From Oscillibacter sp. 1-3 (GTDB lineage Bacteria > Bacillota > Clostridia > Oscillospirales > Oscillospiraceae), in assembly GCF_000403435.2 (NCBI RefSeq), contig NZ_KE159710.1:124001-188000 (forward strand): DNA of 64,000 nt, written 5' to 3'. The notes under the pieces were generated by a model. It had not been told where the DNA came from. It saw only the letters and a program-made list of their open reading frames with translations, and made no database searches. This document shows, in pieces, positions 43,586 to 53,794 of this stretch. Numbering within the stretch: position 1 is the first letter of the stretch; each line of letters opens with the position of its first letter. A program made the translations under genes and the position numbers.

Positions 43586-45262
43586 TTACCAGGGAATAAA
43601 CTGGAGGTTGGCGTCCACCCGGCCCCCGATGCCGGCAATGGAACAATTGCTGGTGAACTGCCAGTAGTCCATCTGATAGCGGATGGTGGGGTACAGCTTC
43701 TCCGAGGTGTCGCTCTTATACTCCGGATACCAGCTGAGATACGGGGCAATGGCCCCCTGATCGTACTTGATGTAGCTGACATAGGTTCCCGCGTAGATCA
43801 TGGGCGTATAGCCCGCCTCCGCGATGCGCTCACAAAAAGCAATCGCACAGGCCGTGGCCATCTCCGGCGGGGTGCCGTAGACACGGTAACGGGAGTCGCT
43901 CATCTCCCAGTCATAGGCCACCGGGCCGTTAATCTCGTGGTCCCGCAGCAGCTCGATGACGAAATCCGCCTCCTCGATGGCCTCCTCCACAGTGATGGCC
44001 TGGGCGAAGAAGTACACGCCGGTCTCAATGCCCGCCGCCATGGCCCCGTCGATATTTCTGGCATAGTAGGCGTCGGCGTTGATGCCGCCGCTGGAGTAGC
44101 CCCGCAGGCCGACGCGCACCATGGCGAACTCCACACCGTCGGCGGCCACGGCCTCCCAGTCGATGGTCTCGTTCTCGCTGGCCCGGTTCTGGTAGGCGGA
44201 CACATCAATGCCGAAGCGGGTGCGGAAGCGGTCCCCGGTGTAGATCAGGCGGTCCCCGGTGTCGTTCCACATGAAATCGCCCTGATAGAGCTGGATGGGC
44301 TCCGCGTCGGCGTAGACGGGGATCTGCCGCTTGTCGTATTCAAAGGTCTCCCCGGTGGTGATGCCCGGAGTATAGACCTCGCTGGGCTGGATGCCGGGCC
44401 CTGCCGGCGTCACCGGGGTCACCGGCGTCTGGGTCTCCCCCGGCTGCGCGGGGTCCGTGGGCACCACCTGGAACACCGTGAGCTCCACGCTGCTGAAATT
44501 CCGGACGGCGCCCTGGACGGTCACGTTGTTCAGCGTCACCGGCCCGGAGACGCCAGGAGCCAGAATCAGGTCTCCAGCGATGGTCATATCCGCCAGGGAC
44601 GCGCCGCCCTCGGCGTTAATCATCAGCGTACCGCTGACATCGCTGGAATAGTTCACAGTCTCCTGCACCAGCACCTGGATCATGTTGTTCAGGATGCTGA
44701 CGATCTCCGCTCGGGTGATGGGTTCCAGAGGACGGAAGCTGCCGTCCTGGCTGTCGGTGATGTAGCCCCGGGACGTCATCTCCGCCACAGGGCCCCGGGC
44801 ATACTCCGCAAACTGCTCAGCGTCCAGATAGGGCAGCGTATCGGTGGCCGCGTCAATGCCGAAGGCCCGGGCGATCATGGTCACCGCCTGCTGGCGGGTG
44901 ATGGTATCCGAGGCCAGGGCTTTCCCGTTGTTTCCAAGGTAAATCCCGGCGGCATTGAGCTTGAGGATCGCCGACTCCCAGTAAGTCCCCGCCGTGTCAG
45001 AGAACGTCTCCGCCGGGGCCTGGGCCTGGAACTTCAAAAACCGATCCAGAATGCCGGCGAAGGCCCCCCGGGTGATAGAGTTGTCGGGGCGGAAGGTTCC
45101 GTCCTCGTATCCTTGAATGATCTGGTATTCCTCGCTCCACTTGGCGATGGCGTCCGCGGCCCAGTGGGCCTCAGTGTCAACGAAGGCGGCGGAAACCGGG
45201 GTCATGGCCAGCGCCCCCGCCAGCGCTGCGGCCAGGAGGCGTTTTGGCAGTCGAATATGCAT
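43586..45262 (-). CDS. SLH-domain GH25 lysozyme, cell-wall hydrolase
   Basis: 558 aa. A signal peptide (RLPKRLLAAALAGALAMTPVSA, cleavage near 25) is followed by three SLH domains (about 26-205: FVDTEAHWAADAIAKW...GYEDGTFRPDNSITRGAFA, and two more), which anchor it to secondary wall polymers. A beta-rich stretch and a Pro/Thr linker (about 275-300) lead to a GH25 catalytic domain (about 345-555) with FGIDVSAYQ, the Asp/Glu pair in VAYDWEMSD and DYWQFTSN. It should cleave peptidoglycan between MurNAc and GlcNAc. Transcription starts upstream of a leader terminator. Confidence 0.93.
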   Translation of the reverse strand: MHIRLPKRLLAAALAGALAMTPVSAAFVDTEAHWAADAIAKWSEEYQIIQGYEDGTFRPDNSITRGAFAGILDRFLKFQAQAPAETFSDTAGTYWESAILKLNAAGIYLGNNGKALASDTITRQQAVTMIARAFGIDAATDTLPYLDAEQFAEYARGPVAEMTSRGYITDSQDGSFRPLEPITRAEIVSILNNMIQVLVQETVNYSSDVSGTLMINAEGGASLADMTIAGDLILAPGVSGPVTLNNVTVQGAVRNFSSVELTVFQVVPTDPAQPGETQTPVTPVTPAGPGIQPSEVYTPGITTGETFEYDKRQIPVYADAEPIQLYQGDFMWNDTGDRLIYTGDRFRTRFGIDVSAYQNRASENETIDWEAVAADGVEFAMVRVGLRGYSSGGINADAYYARNIDGAMAAGIETGVYFFAQAITVEEAIEEADFVIELLRDHEINGPVAYDWEMSDSRYRVYGTPPEMATACAIAFCERIAEAGYTPMIYAGTYVSYIKYDQGAIAPYLSWYPEYKSDTSEKLYPTIRYQMDYWQFTSNCSIAGIGGRVDANLQFIPW

Positions 45263-45302
45263 GGCGGCAGTTCCTCCCTGTCGAAAATTGTCGGCACAAA
45301 AT

Positions 45303-45336
45303 GAAAAAAATGCCGCGGCTCCGGAAAGAGCCGCGG
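45303..45336 (-). terminator. Leader terminator (attenuator) of the SLH-GH25 gene
   Basis: Minus strand stem ccgcggctc / gagccgcgg with a 6-nt loop followed by seven T. It lies about 25-60 nt downstream of the predicted start of transcription and upstream of the ribosome binding site, so it should stop most transcripts unless antiterminated. A short GGTG...CACC pairing precedes it. Confidence 0.75.
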
Positions 45337-45366
45337 TGTTATGTCACCTTTAGGCGCCGTTTCCCT

Positions 45367-45395
45367 ATTATACCGAAAAAAACACACAGGGTCAA
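45367..45395 (-). promoter_or_regulatory. SigmaA promoter of the SLH-GH25 gene
   Basis: Minus strand TTGACC, 17 nt, TATAAT, close to consensus. Confidence 0.85.
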
Positions 45396-45489
45396 TATCT
45401 CTTTTCCGGCTTATTCTTTCCAAACATTACGTTTTGAGGAAATCAATGCCGTCTTTTCGGCTGCCGCCGCAAAACGGCTTCAATTAAAT

Positions 45490-45525
45490 GGCATGATTCC
45501 TGTGTTAAATCACAGAAATCATGCC
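45490..45525 (-). terminator. Hairpin after the 255-aa membrane-anchored protein gene
   Basis: 15-bp stem with one mismatch (GGCATGATTCCTGTG / CACAGAAATCATGCC, 6-nt loop), 11 nt after the stop. The T-run is weak (ATTTAATT), so it may be a poor terminator or mRNA-end stabiliser. Confidence 0.55.
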
Positions 45526-45536
45526 GTAAAATGCTG

Positions 45537-46304
45537 TCAAAAGCTGGTAAACAGCGCATCCAGATAGGCGAACCGCCGGGGACCGTCGGCGCCGGCCACG
45601 GGGTCGTGGATCACGTCGAAGACGATCACCGGCTCCGCGTCCTTCATAAGCGATTCCGCCCAGGCCAGAAAGGCGGTAATCTCCCCCTCGTCCGCGTCTC
45701 CCTCCCGGGTCTCGCTGTCCCCCGCCGGGAAGAAAATCCGCTCACGGACATGGTCCAAAACCGCGCCGTCCTCCCCCAGGAAGAACTGGGCCGCCTGAAA
45801 ATCCCCCCGGCCCGAGGCGGTATAGGGCGCGTACCACACAAGATAGTCCGCTCCCTCCTCTTTTTTCAGGTACAGCTCCCCCCACTGGCTGTGCTCCGCG
45901 CCGCAGGCAAACTCGTAAATGGGCAGGACCTCTCCGCCCTCCCTCGCCCGCAGTACCGTCACCTGGGCACGGGTAAAGCTGTCGGCGTCCAGGGTGCCGC
46001 CGTGGAGCGGCATGGACTCCCCGGTCCGGCTGTTCTCCACTGTCAGGACCAGAAGCTCCTCCACGCCGTCGTGGGTCAGGTCCGTGTAGACGGCGGAGCA
46101 GCTGGCTTCGCTGTAATGATCCATGAAGTATGTACGCAGAATCTGCCGGGCCTCGTCGGCGTCCAGCGCCGGCTCCGCCACGGGCTTTGGCAGGCGGTCC
46201 TCCGCGGTGCCCCAAAGCCGGCCCTCTTCCCACCGGGCCAAGCCGAAAGCCAACGCCGCGGCAAAAAACAATCCCATCACGCTCAGAGCGCGCCGTCTGT
46301 CCAT
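45537..46304 (-). CDS. Membrane-anchored extracytoplasmic protein of unknown function
   Basis: 255 aa, unrecognised family. An N-terminal signal anchor (RALSVMGLFFAAALAFGLA) is followed by a soluble alpha/beta region with TDLTHDGVEELLVLTVEN, an FG-GAP-like calcium-loop motif, and GRGDFQAAQFFLGEDG. It probably lies outside the membrane. The neighbours are the SLH-GH25 lysozyme (downstream) and a SEDS-like membrane protein (upstream). Confidence 0.7.
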   Translation of the reverse strand: MDRRRALSVMGLFFAAALAFGLARWEEGRLWGTAEDRLPKPVAEPALDADEARQILRTYFMDHYSEASCSAVYTDLTHDGVEELLVLTVENSRTGESMPLHGGTLDADSFTRAQVTVLRAREGGEVLPIYEFACGAEHSQWGELYLKKEEGADYLVWYAPYTASGRGDFQAAQFFLGEDGAVLDHVRERIFFPAGDSETREGDADEGEITAFLAWAESLMKDAEPVIVFDVIHDPVAGADGPRRFAYLDALFTSF

Positions 46305-46402
46305 TCCATCATCCTCTGTCTATAATCTCTCTGATTATTAAGACGTTTCAGGAGGCCGGTTTGTTTCACCATTTTTCCAAATTTGGAGAAATGCACAAAA
46401 TT

Positions 46403-47785
46403 TTATTTTTCTTTTGTGGAAACAATCAATATTTTTATCCGCCACGGAAAGAAAGAACGGCCATTATCCGCCGACGGCTCATCCCGGAGGATACTGCCGC
46501 CCCGGAACACGGACAGGACCAGACCAATGAGCGCCAGATCCAGCACCGTGTGAAGATTTCCGACAATCAGAGGCAGATGGGATGAAAACATCACAAAACC
46601 CAGATTCAGCGCGGCGCTGAACAGAGTCTCCAGTCCCAGACTCATTACCACCGCCAGCGCCGTCAGGCGGCCCAGCTGCTGTTTCTGCCGCAGGCACCGG
46701 ATCAGAAGCCAGACCAGCAGGGCGGCAATCGCTGCCATCAGCAGAAGATAAGCCAGCCAGCCCCATCCCGCCAGCAGCTTCAATGGCACAAAATCCTGAT
46801 CCATACTAAATTCCACATAGCCCTTCTCACCGAACCAACTGCCGTATGCCCTGCCGCGGCTTGCAATGCCAAAAGAGGCGTGTTCATCCCGCCGGATGAA
46901 CGGGACATCCCGCAGCGTCATTCTTGTCATCCAGCCCCAATATCCGCTTCCATAGGGGTCCAGCTCCGGATGGAACGCAAAACGCAGTCTCATGATGAAG
47001 GACGCTCCGTAACCCATTCCGAAAAAGAGGACGGGCACCCCCACAGCCAGAGCCAGCGCGGTTCCGGCAAATTTCCACCGGCCGGGACCGAACCACCCCA
47101 TCCGGACAGCGCACAGCAGAAGAATCAGGCCGCACACCAGCAGAATAAACAGGCCGAAGCTGAAAGGGGCCAGCATGCAGATCAGCGCCAGTGGAATCCC
47201 TCCGGCAAGTGCCAGAACAAAATGTCTCCAGCTGCTTCCCCGGCAGCTGTACAGCCACAGTGCATATACAACCGGATAGAGCAGGATGATGTAGCGAGTG
47301 TAATAAGCGGCGTTGTTGACATGGGGCAGCAGCCAGGACAGCACACCCGCCGCCAGCGCCCCCGCATAGACGGCTCTGGGATGGCGGACCAGAGCCGTAA
47401 AATCCCAAAAATACGCCCCCAGCAGGGCCGCCGTCCCCAGCGTCAGCGCCAGAGCCGCCATGACCGGGCTGACGGCGTCCGCTCCATCCCCCCGGGTAAG
47501 CCAGACCCGCAAAAACGCCCCCACGCAGGCCAGGGCGATGGCCAGCCCCAGCAGCCCCCATTGGGGCCGGGGCCGGTGGAGCCGGTCCAGCTCCGTGCCC
47601 ACGGACACCGGGTCCCCCATCTCCTCTACCGCCAGCCGCTCGGCGTCCTCCAGGCCCTCCGCCGCAAAATCGTCCCGCTGGTCTTCCATGTGGCGGCGCA
47701 GCTCCAGAGAAACCACGGATCGGGCCCGCCTCCAGCGGATCTGCTCCTCCACCGCCTCAATATACCCTTGAATGGTCTCAGGCAA
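46403..47785 (-). CDS. Permease-prefix (HAAS-like) domain fused to a SEDS/FtsW-like membrane protein
   Basis: 460 aa. Residues 1-60 (MPETIQGYIEAVEEQIRWRR...HMEDQRDDFAAEGLEDAERLAVEEMGDP) form the helical prefix domain typical of PadR-linked membrane proteins. About ten transmembrane helices follow. The last part, DFVPLKLLAGWGWLAYLLL ... LPLIVGNLHTVLDLALIGLVLSVFR, resembles the end of FtsW/RodA/SpoVE, but the usual catalytic signature is not clear. It starts with TTG at 47785, overlapping padR by 8 nt with GGGGGG as ribosome binding site. Could be a divergent SEDS glycosyltransferase or a remodelled permease. Confidence 0.6.
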   Translation of the reverse strand: MPETIQGYIEAVEEQIRWRRARSVVSLELRRHMEDQRDDFAAEGLEDAERLAVEEMGDPVSVGTELDRLHRPRPQWGLLGLAIALACVGAFLRVWLTRGDGADAVSPVMAALALTLGTAALLGAYFWDFTALVRHPRAVYAGALAAGVLSWLLPHVNNAAYYTRYIILLYPVVYALWLYSCRGSSWRHFVLALAGGIPLALICMLAPFSFGLFILLVCGLILLLCAVRMGWFGPGRWKFAGTALALAVGVPVLFFGMGYGASFIMRLRFAFHPELDPYGSGYWGWMTRMTLRDVPFIRRDEHASFGIASRGRAYGSWFGEKGYVEFSMDQDFVPLKLLAGWGWLAYLLLMAAIAALLVWLLIRCLRQKQQLGRLTALAVVMSLGLETLFSAALNLGFVMFSSHLPLIVGNLHTVLDLALIGLVLSVFRGGSILRDEPSADNGRSFFPWRIKILIVSTKEK

Positions 47786-48119
47786 AGCAGGCGCCCCCCT
47801 TCAAAACCCTTCCCACAGCCTGGGCGTAGGCGTTCCACGCCGTTTCCTTCTCCCGCAGGGCCCCATGGCCCCGCTTCGTCAGGCGGTAGTACCGCCGGGG
47901 CTTCCCGGCGGCGGCCTCTCCCTCGTAGGCGGTCACCAGCCCCTTCTCCTCCAGGCCGTGGAGCAGGGGGTACAGCGTCCCGGCCTTCAAGTGAAAGGTG
48001 TCGTCAGAGCGGCGGCACAGCTCCTCGATCATCTGGTAGCCGTACTTATCCCCGTCCTCCAGCAGTTTCAGCACCAGCATGGCCATACTGCCGCTGACCA
48101 GGCTCTTGTCCAATTCCAT
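47778..48119 (-). CDS. PadR-family transcription regulator
   Basis: 113-aa winged-helix protein: LVSGSMAMLVLKLLEDGDKYGYQMIEEL, LKAGTLYPLLHGLEEKGLV and RYYRLTKRGHGAL are PadR hallmarks. It overlaps and presumably controls the SEDS-like gene, and an inverted repeat flanks its promoter. Confidence 0.93.
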   Translation of the reverse strand: MELDKSLVSGSMAMLVLKLLEDGDKYGYQMIEELCRRSDDTFHLKAGTLYPLLHGLEEKGLVTAYEGEAAAGKPRRYYRLTKRGHGALREKETAWNAYAQAVGRVLKGGACFA

Positions 48120-48134
48120 GGCGGTCTCCTCCTT

Positions 48135-48179
48135 TATATCGGTTATCTATATAATATATTGGCAGTCGATATATGTCAA
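48135..48179 (-). promoter_or_regulatory. padR promoter flanked by inverted repeat
   Basis: Minus strand TTGACA, 17 nt, TATTAT. TATATCG and CGATATA (48135-48141 and 48167-48173) form an inverted repeat, one arm between the -35 and -10 and the other just after the -10, a likely PadR operator. Confidence 0.7.
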
Positions 48180-48180
48180 G

Positions 48181-48217
48181 AAAAAACTGAGCGGCGTTTC
48201 CAAAAAACGCCGCTCAG
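48181..48217 (-). terminator. Terminator of the MerR-family gene
   Basis: 13-bp stem ctgagcggcgttt / aaacgccgctcag followed by T6 on the minus strand. Confidence 0.9.
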
Positions 48218-48267
48218 CTCTGTCAGGTGTTTCGGACCGGATACCGGGTCAGGGGTTTCCTTCGGCC

Positions 48268-49086
48268 TCACTTCCGCCGCACAGGATAGCAGACCTCCGT
48301 CAAAAACTCGTCGGGGTTCCGGGTCTCATGGGGGCTGATGTGATAGATGTTGAAAAACAGCCCGTCAAACTCCCAGCCGTTCTCCCGCACCCAGGCGGCT
48401 ACCGCCTCATTCACTTCGCCAATCTGGTCATAACTCCCCCGGAAAGTGGCGGAGGCCACCTGCACCGCCGGCACGGTCTTGAATTTCACGTGCTCCGTGT
48501 CGGGATAGGTCCCCACCACGTTTTTCTGGATTTCTACATCCACGTCCTGGTCCTTGAATTCGCCGTCATGATACATGGCGGTGCAAAGAACCGGGCTCCC
48601 GTCCTGGATGTTCATCCGGGCGGTCTCCTGGCAGTAGATGTGCCACAGGTCTCCCTCCCGGTCATAGTTGGGGATAATCTGCCGGACGCTGGCCACAGTC
48701 CGCTCCGGCACCGTTTTGATCGTCACATCGTATTTCATCTTTGCTTCGTCCTTTCTCAGCCGTTCCAGGGCTGTGTCCAGGAGCCGCAGACGCCGCTCCG
48801 CCTCCTCCAGCGCCGCAGAGGCCTCCGCCCGTTTCAGCCGCAGGCACCGCTCCAGCAGCGCTGGATCGTCATAGCAGTCCAGCACTTCAGAGACGGCACT
48901 TGCTGTAAAGCCCATATCCTTTAATGCTCTGATCCGATTTGCCGTAAGGAGCTGGTACTCGCTGTAATAGCGATAGCCGGTGAAGGGGTCGGTAGACTCC
49001 GGGGTAAGCAGGCCGCTCTCGTCGTACTGGCGCAGCAGGCGGATGCTGATCCTGGACAGCTTTGAAAATTCGCCGATTTTCAGCAT
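48268..49086 (-). CDS. MerR-family regulator with GyrI-like effector domain
   Basis: 272 aa. The N-terminal MerR winged helix (MLKIGEFSKLSRISIRLLRQYDESGLLTP) and a coiled-coil dimer helix (about 75-115) are followed by a GyrI-like/AraC effector-binding domain (about 120-270) as in BmrR-type drug sensors. The ATG at 49086 follows GGAGGA. It is probably autoregulated through a 19-bp-spacer promoter. No efflux gene lies next to it. Confidence 0.92.
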   Translation of the reverse strand: MLKIGEFSKLSRISIRLLRQYDESGLLTPESTDPFTGYRYYSEYQLLTANRIRALKDMGFTASAVSEVLDCYDDPALLERCLRLKRAEASAALEEAERRLRLLDTALERLRKDEAKMKYDVTIKTVPERTVASVRQIIPNYDREGDLWHIYCQETARMNIQDGSPVLCTAMYHDGEFKDQDVDVEIQKNVVGTYPDTEHVKFKTVPAVQVASATFRGSYDQIGEVNEAVAAWVRENGWEFDGLFFNIYHISPHETRNPDEFLTEVCYPVRRK

Positions 49087-49128
49087 GGTGTGTTCCTCCA
49101 CATCGATGTGAATCTTGAGCTCAAAAAC

Positions 49129-49159
49129 AGCATAAGCCCTCTCCCAGGGTGAGAGTCAA
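49129..49159 (-). promoter_or_regulatory. MerR-type promoter with 19-bp spacer
   Basis: Minus strand TTGACT, 19 nt, TATGCT. The long spacer carries the partial dyad CTCACCCTGGGAGAG, the classic arrangement in which MerR proteins untwist the DNA to allow transcription. Confidence 0.75.
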
Positions 49160-49188
49160 GAGGGATTTTGAAATTTTTTCTGCCGGTT

Positions 49189-49220
49189 AAAAAACCGCCC
49201 GCGTCTTTTGACGCGGGCAG
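49189..49220 (-). terminator. glmS terminator
   Basis: GC-rich stem gcccgcgtc / gacgcgggc with TTTT loop on the plus strand and a T6 tail on the minus strand, 7 nt after glmS. Confidence 0.9.
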
Positions 49221-49226
49221 TTGGAA

Positions 49227-51068
<1,842 letters not shown>

Positions 51069-51129
51069 GATAAATCATCCTCCTGATTTTTGACCAAGAG
51101 AACAAACGCGCAGGATTTGTCACTCTCTC

Positions 51130-51284
51130 CGCGGCCGCGGCCTCTTTGTTTTGCGGTCACCCGCATATTTCAAGGCCCGCGTCACGCATCCGCGGGATAC
51201 GGAGGGACATCCGCCGAATTTTCGATTCTTCCCTCTCCTCGTCATCCTGTAAAGTACAATTGCATTACAGGCTCTGGCGCTTTT
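51130..51284 (-). ncRNA. glmS ribozyme/riboswitch
   Basis: Minus strand RNA matching the glucosamine-6-phosphate-activated ribozyme: AGCGCCAGAGC at the cleavage site (cut predicted between 51281 and 51280), GACGAGGAGAGGG, AATCGAAAATTCGGCGGATG (P2 core) and GGGTGACC...ACAAAGAGGCC (P4/P3 region). When GlcN6P is abundant it self-cleaves and the mRNA is degraded. It lies about 60 nt upstream of the glmS start. This explains nearly all of the 343-bp gap 51069-51411. Confidence 0.97.
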
Positions 51285-51411
51285 GATGGGTGGCTCCCAT
51301 TATCCTCCTTTCTCTCTGCGCTTTGTATGATAAAACCTCTTTTTTAGAGGCAATATCCAGGAATAATTTCACGGCGGAGGCAGAAACTATCCGAACGGAG
51401 GGAAACCGCTT

Positions 51412-52095
51412 ATGATGACCGCCTTCGCACGCACCGTAATACTCTATTTCCTCATCATGATCGGCCTGCGGCTGATGGGCAAGCGCCAGATTGGCGAGCT
51501 TGAGCCCAGCGAACTGGTGCTGACCATGATGATTTCAGACCTGGCCACCGTGCCCATGCAGGATTTCGGCATCCCACTGCTGGCCGGGGTCATCCCCATT
51601 CTGACGCTGCTGGCCCTGTCCATACTGTTGAGCCAGCTGTCATTGCGGAACCTGCGGTTCCGAGAGCTGGTATGCGGCACACCCGCCGTGCTGATCCGCC
51701 GCGGGGTCATCCAGCAGCAGACCATGCGCGAAAACCGCTACACCCTGGATGAGCTCCTGGAGGAACTGCGGTGCCAGGGAATCTCCTGCGTAGAGGATGT
51801 AAAATACGCCATTTTGGAGAACTCCGGCCAGCTTTCCGTCTTGCCCTGGACGCATCAGCATCCCCCCACCGCCGCCCAGCTCCATCTGGAGGTGGAGGAC
51901 GACGTAATGCTGCCCACGGTCCTCATCAACGACGGGCGGGTACTGCACAAAAATCTCACCGCCTGCGGCCATGACCGCGCCTGGCTGGAGGAGCAGCTGC
52001 AAAAACAGCACCTGTCCTCCCCCAGGGAGGCCTTTCTCCTGACCCTGGACGAACATGGCCAGGTATCCTGCGTGAAAAAGGAGGACGGTCCATGA
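51412..52095 (+). CDS. DUF421/YetF-family membrane protein
   Basis: 227 aa. Three N-terminal transmembrane helices (about 5-75: VILYFLIMIGLRLMGKRQIGELEPSELVLTMMISDLATVP) and a C-terminal soluble domain with GTPAVLIRRGVI, RYTLDELLEELRCQGI and PTVLINDGRVLHKNL. YetF-type proteins are sporulation- or envelope-associated in Bacilli; the function is not settled. It overlaps the DUF4363 gene by 4 nt. Confidence 0.92.
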   Translation: MMTAFARTVILYFLIMIGLRLMGKRQIGELEPSELVLTMMISDLATVPMQDFGIPLLAGVIPILTLLALSILLSQLSLRNLRFRELVCGTPAVLIRRGVIQQQTMRENRYTLDELLEELRCQGISCVEDVKYAILENSGQLSVLPWTHQHPPTAAQLHLEVEDDVMLPTVLINDGRVLHKNLTACGHDRAWLEEQLQKQHLSSPREAFLLTLDEHGQVSCVKKEDGP

Positions 52096-52472
52096 GGGGA
52101 ACCCTGCCGCCCCTGATCCTGCTGGCGTGTCTGCTGTCCTTTGCCCTGTGGAACGGAGCCCGGATCACAGACGACACCGCCCGCTGGCGGGCCCAATTAC
52201 AGAAGGCGGACACCCTGGCGCAGTCGGAGGACTGGGCCGGGGCGGCCGCCGCCCTCTCAGAAAGCCACGAGGACTGGAGCGGACGCCAGCCCTACCTCCG
52301 CACCGTCTCCCAGCACAGCGCCGTGGACGAGGCGGAGTCTATGTACCGCCGCTGTCAGGCCTTTGCCGCCGCCCGGGAGCTCTCGGAGTTTCGGGCAGAG
52401 CTGGCCGGCCTGCGGGAACAGCTGCGGCTGCTGGCGGAGATGGAGCGGTTCAGCATCCAAAACATCCTCTGA
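52092..52472 (+). CDS. DUF4363-family protein
   Basis: 126 aa: one N-terminal transmembrane helix (PPLILLACLLSFALWNGA) followed by an alpha-helical extracytoplasmic domain. DUF4363 is regularly encoded after DUF421 in Clostridia; together they probably form a membrane complex of unknown role. Confidence 0.85.
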   Translation: MRGTLPPLILLACLLSFALWNGARITDDTARWRAQLQKADTLAQSEDWAGAAAALSESHEDWSGRQPYLRTVSQHSAVDEAESMYRRCQAFAAARELSEFRAELAGLREQLRLLAEMERFSIQNIL

Positions 52473-52484
52473 ACAGCCAAAATA

Positions 52485-52943
52485 TCACTCATTCTCCAGA
52501 AGAAGCTTGTTCAGCTCCTCCTTGAAAGTGTCGATGTCCTTGAACTGGCGGTACACGGAGGCAAAACGGACGTAGGCCACCTGATCCACCTTCCGCAGCC
52601 GCTCCATGACCTTCTCCCCCACGTCCTCGGTGCTGATCTCCCGCTCCATGCTGTTCTGGAGATCCTGCTCAATCTCGCCGGCGATCCGCTCCAGATCCGC
52701 CAGAGGCACCGGACGTTTCTCGCAGGCGCGGATCATGCCGGAGAGCACCTTCCGCCGGTCAAAGCTCTGGCGGCTGCCGTCCTTTTTCATGACCACCATG
52801 GGGAGGCTCTCCACCGTCTCATAGGTGGTGAACCGCTTGCCGCAGGAGAGACACTCCCTCCGGCGCCGGATGCTGGCCCCCTCCTCGGCGGGCCGGGAAT
52901 CGATGACCTTGCTCTCGCTGTACCCACAAAACGGACACTTCAT
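52485..52943 (-). CDS. nrdR: Ribonucleotide reductase transcriptional repressor
   Basis: 152 aa. N-terminal zinc ribbon ([16 protein letters not shown] ... [17 protein letters not shown]) and an ATP-cone domain ([21 protein letters not shown]). NrdR senses dATP/ATP and represses nrd operons. The ATG at 52943 matches the family N-terminus (MKCPFCG); the longer frame adds 31 residues. Confidence 0.97.
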   Translation of the reverse strand: MKCPFCGYSESKVIDSRPAEEGASIRRRRECLSCGKRFTTYETVESLPMVVMKKDGSRQSFDRRKVLSGMIRACEKRPVPLADLERIAGEIEQDLQNSMEREISTEDVGEKVMERLRKVDQVAYVRFASVYRQFKDIDTFKEELNKLLLENE

Positions 52944-53060
52944 AAAAATGGCCTTCCCTTCTCTCGCCGGCAGTCCGCCGGCGTTTTTCTTTTGCGCTCT
53001 CCCGCCCATCCGACCCGATATTCGCCAGGCGAACACGGATACCTATCTATATTTCCGGTA

Positions 53061-53066
53061 ATTATA
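53061..53066 (-). promoter_or_regulatory. nrdR extended -10 promoter
   Basis: Minus strand TGTTATAAT, an extended -10 element; the -35 region is weak. Confidence 0.55.
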
Positions 53067-53147
53067 ACACAAAAATGTCGAATGTGGTATACATTATTTT
53101 ATTTTTTCAAAAGTTTTTTCCCGCTTCCGGGAAATGGCGGCGGCTTC

Positions 53148-53687
53148 TCACGGAAACACCGGGCGCTCCTCACTGTCAAAGACAAAAACGGCGTACTTTT
53201 CGCCGTTGATGGAGCGGACGTCGGCAAGGCAAAACAGCGTGGGCAGGGGGAATGCCTTTCCGCTGTCATAGGGCAGGGCCAGAAACATCCGCCCCTGCCC
53301 AGTTCGGACCAAGGCCCCCGCGGCGCCCCGCAGCCGTTTTTGCAGCCAGGGAGCATGGAACAGTGCCTCCGGGTCCGGCGCGGCCTTCCAGGCCTCCCGG
53401 TCCTCCGCCGCCGCAGGCCGGACCTCCCCCCGCAGCAGGCGCCCCAGGGGCTCCGTCATCCGCTTGGAAAACCGCCGCCGGATGACCGCCTCCTGGCCCA
53501 AGGGCTCCAGGACACCCAGGCGCAAAGAGCCCTCCCGGCCCACGGCCCAGGCACACCACAGCCCCTCCCCCGGCAGGCGGCAGCGGGCGTCAAACCAAGT
53601 GTAGAGGGCCTCCCGCTCCACGGTCAGCTCCCCCGCCGCCCTGCCGTCCAGCAGCAGCGGAAACTTATCCATACATCCTTTGTTCAT
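53148..53687 (-). CDS. Uncharacterised cytosolic protein
   Basis: 179 aa, no recognised family. The N-terminal part reads as a beta-rich domain (LLLDGRAAGELTVEREALYTWFDARCRLPGEGLWCAWAVG ... LGVLEPLGQEAVIRRRFSKR), and the C-terminus has LALPYDSGKAFPLPTLFCLADV. No signal peptide or transmembrane helix. The ATG at 53687 has GGAGGTG ahead. The high Arg/Leu content follows local GC. Confidence 0.65.
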   Translation of the reverse strand: MNKGCMDKFPLLLDGRAAGELTVEREALYTWFDARCRLPGEGLWCAWAVGREGSLRLGVLEPLGQEAVIRRRFSKRMTEPLGRLLRGEVRPAAAEDREAWKAAPDPEALFHAPWLQKRLRGAAGALVRTGQGRMFLALPYDSGKAFPLPTLFCLADVRSINGEKYAVFVFDSEERPVFP

Positions 53688-53752
53688 GGAAACACCTCCC
53701 CGCCGGAGGAAATTTCAGCGCGTCATTTCACAGGCCGGGAAAAGATGCATAC

Positions 53753-53784
53753 CCCGCCTGTGCCAATCTATGCACAGACGGGGG
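53753..53784. repeat. Hairpin ccccgcctgtgc / gcacagacgggg
   Basis: 12-bp stem with one G-T pair and 8-nt loop caatctat. It shares the string TGTGCCAATC with the larger hairpin immediately to its right. No T-run on either strand. Confidence 0.6.
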
Positions 53785-53794
53785 CTGTTATGTA

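Noticed and set aside
42450..43646. 398-codon minus-strand frame opposite the DMT transporter
   Set aside because: Antisense of a clear membrane protein; no coding features.
42704..45304. 866-codon plus-strand frame across the DMT and SLH-GH25 genes
   Set aside because: Out-of-frame shadow of the transporter then antisense of the lysozyme; crosses a terminator.
51339..51354. Small hairpin cctctaaaaaagagg as terminator upstream of the glmS ribozyme
   Set aside because: Only 5 bp of stem; more likely part of the promoter region.
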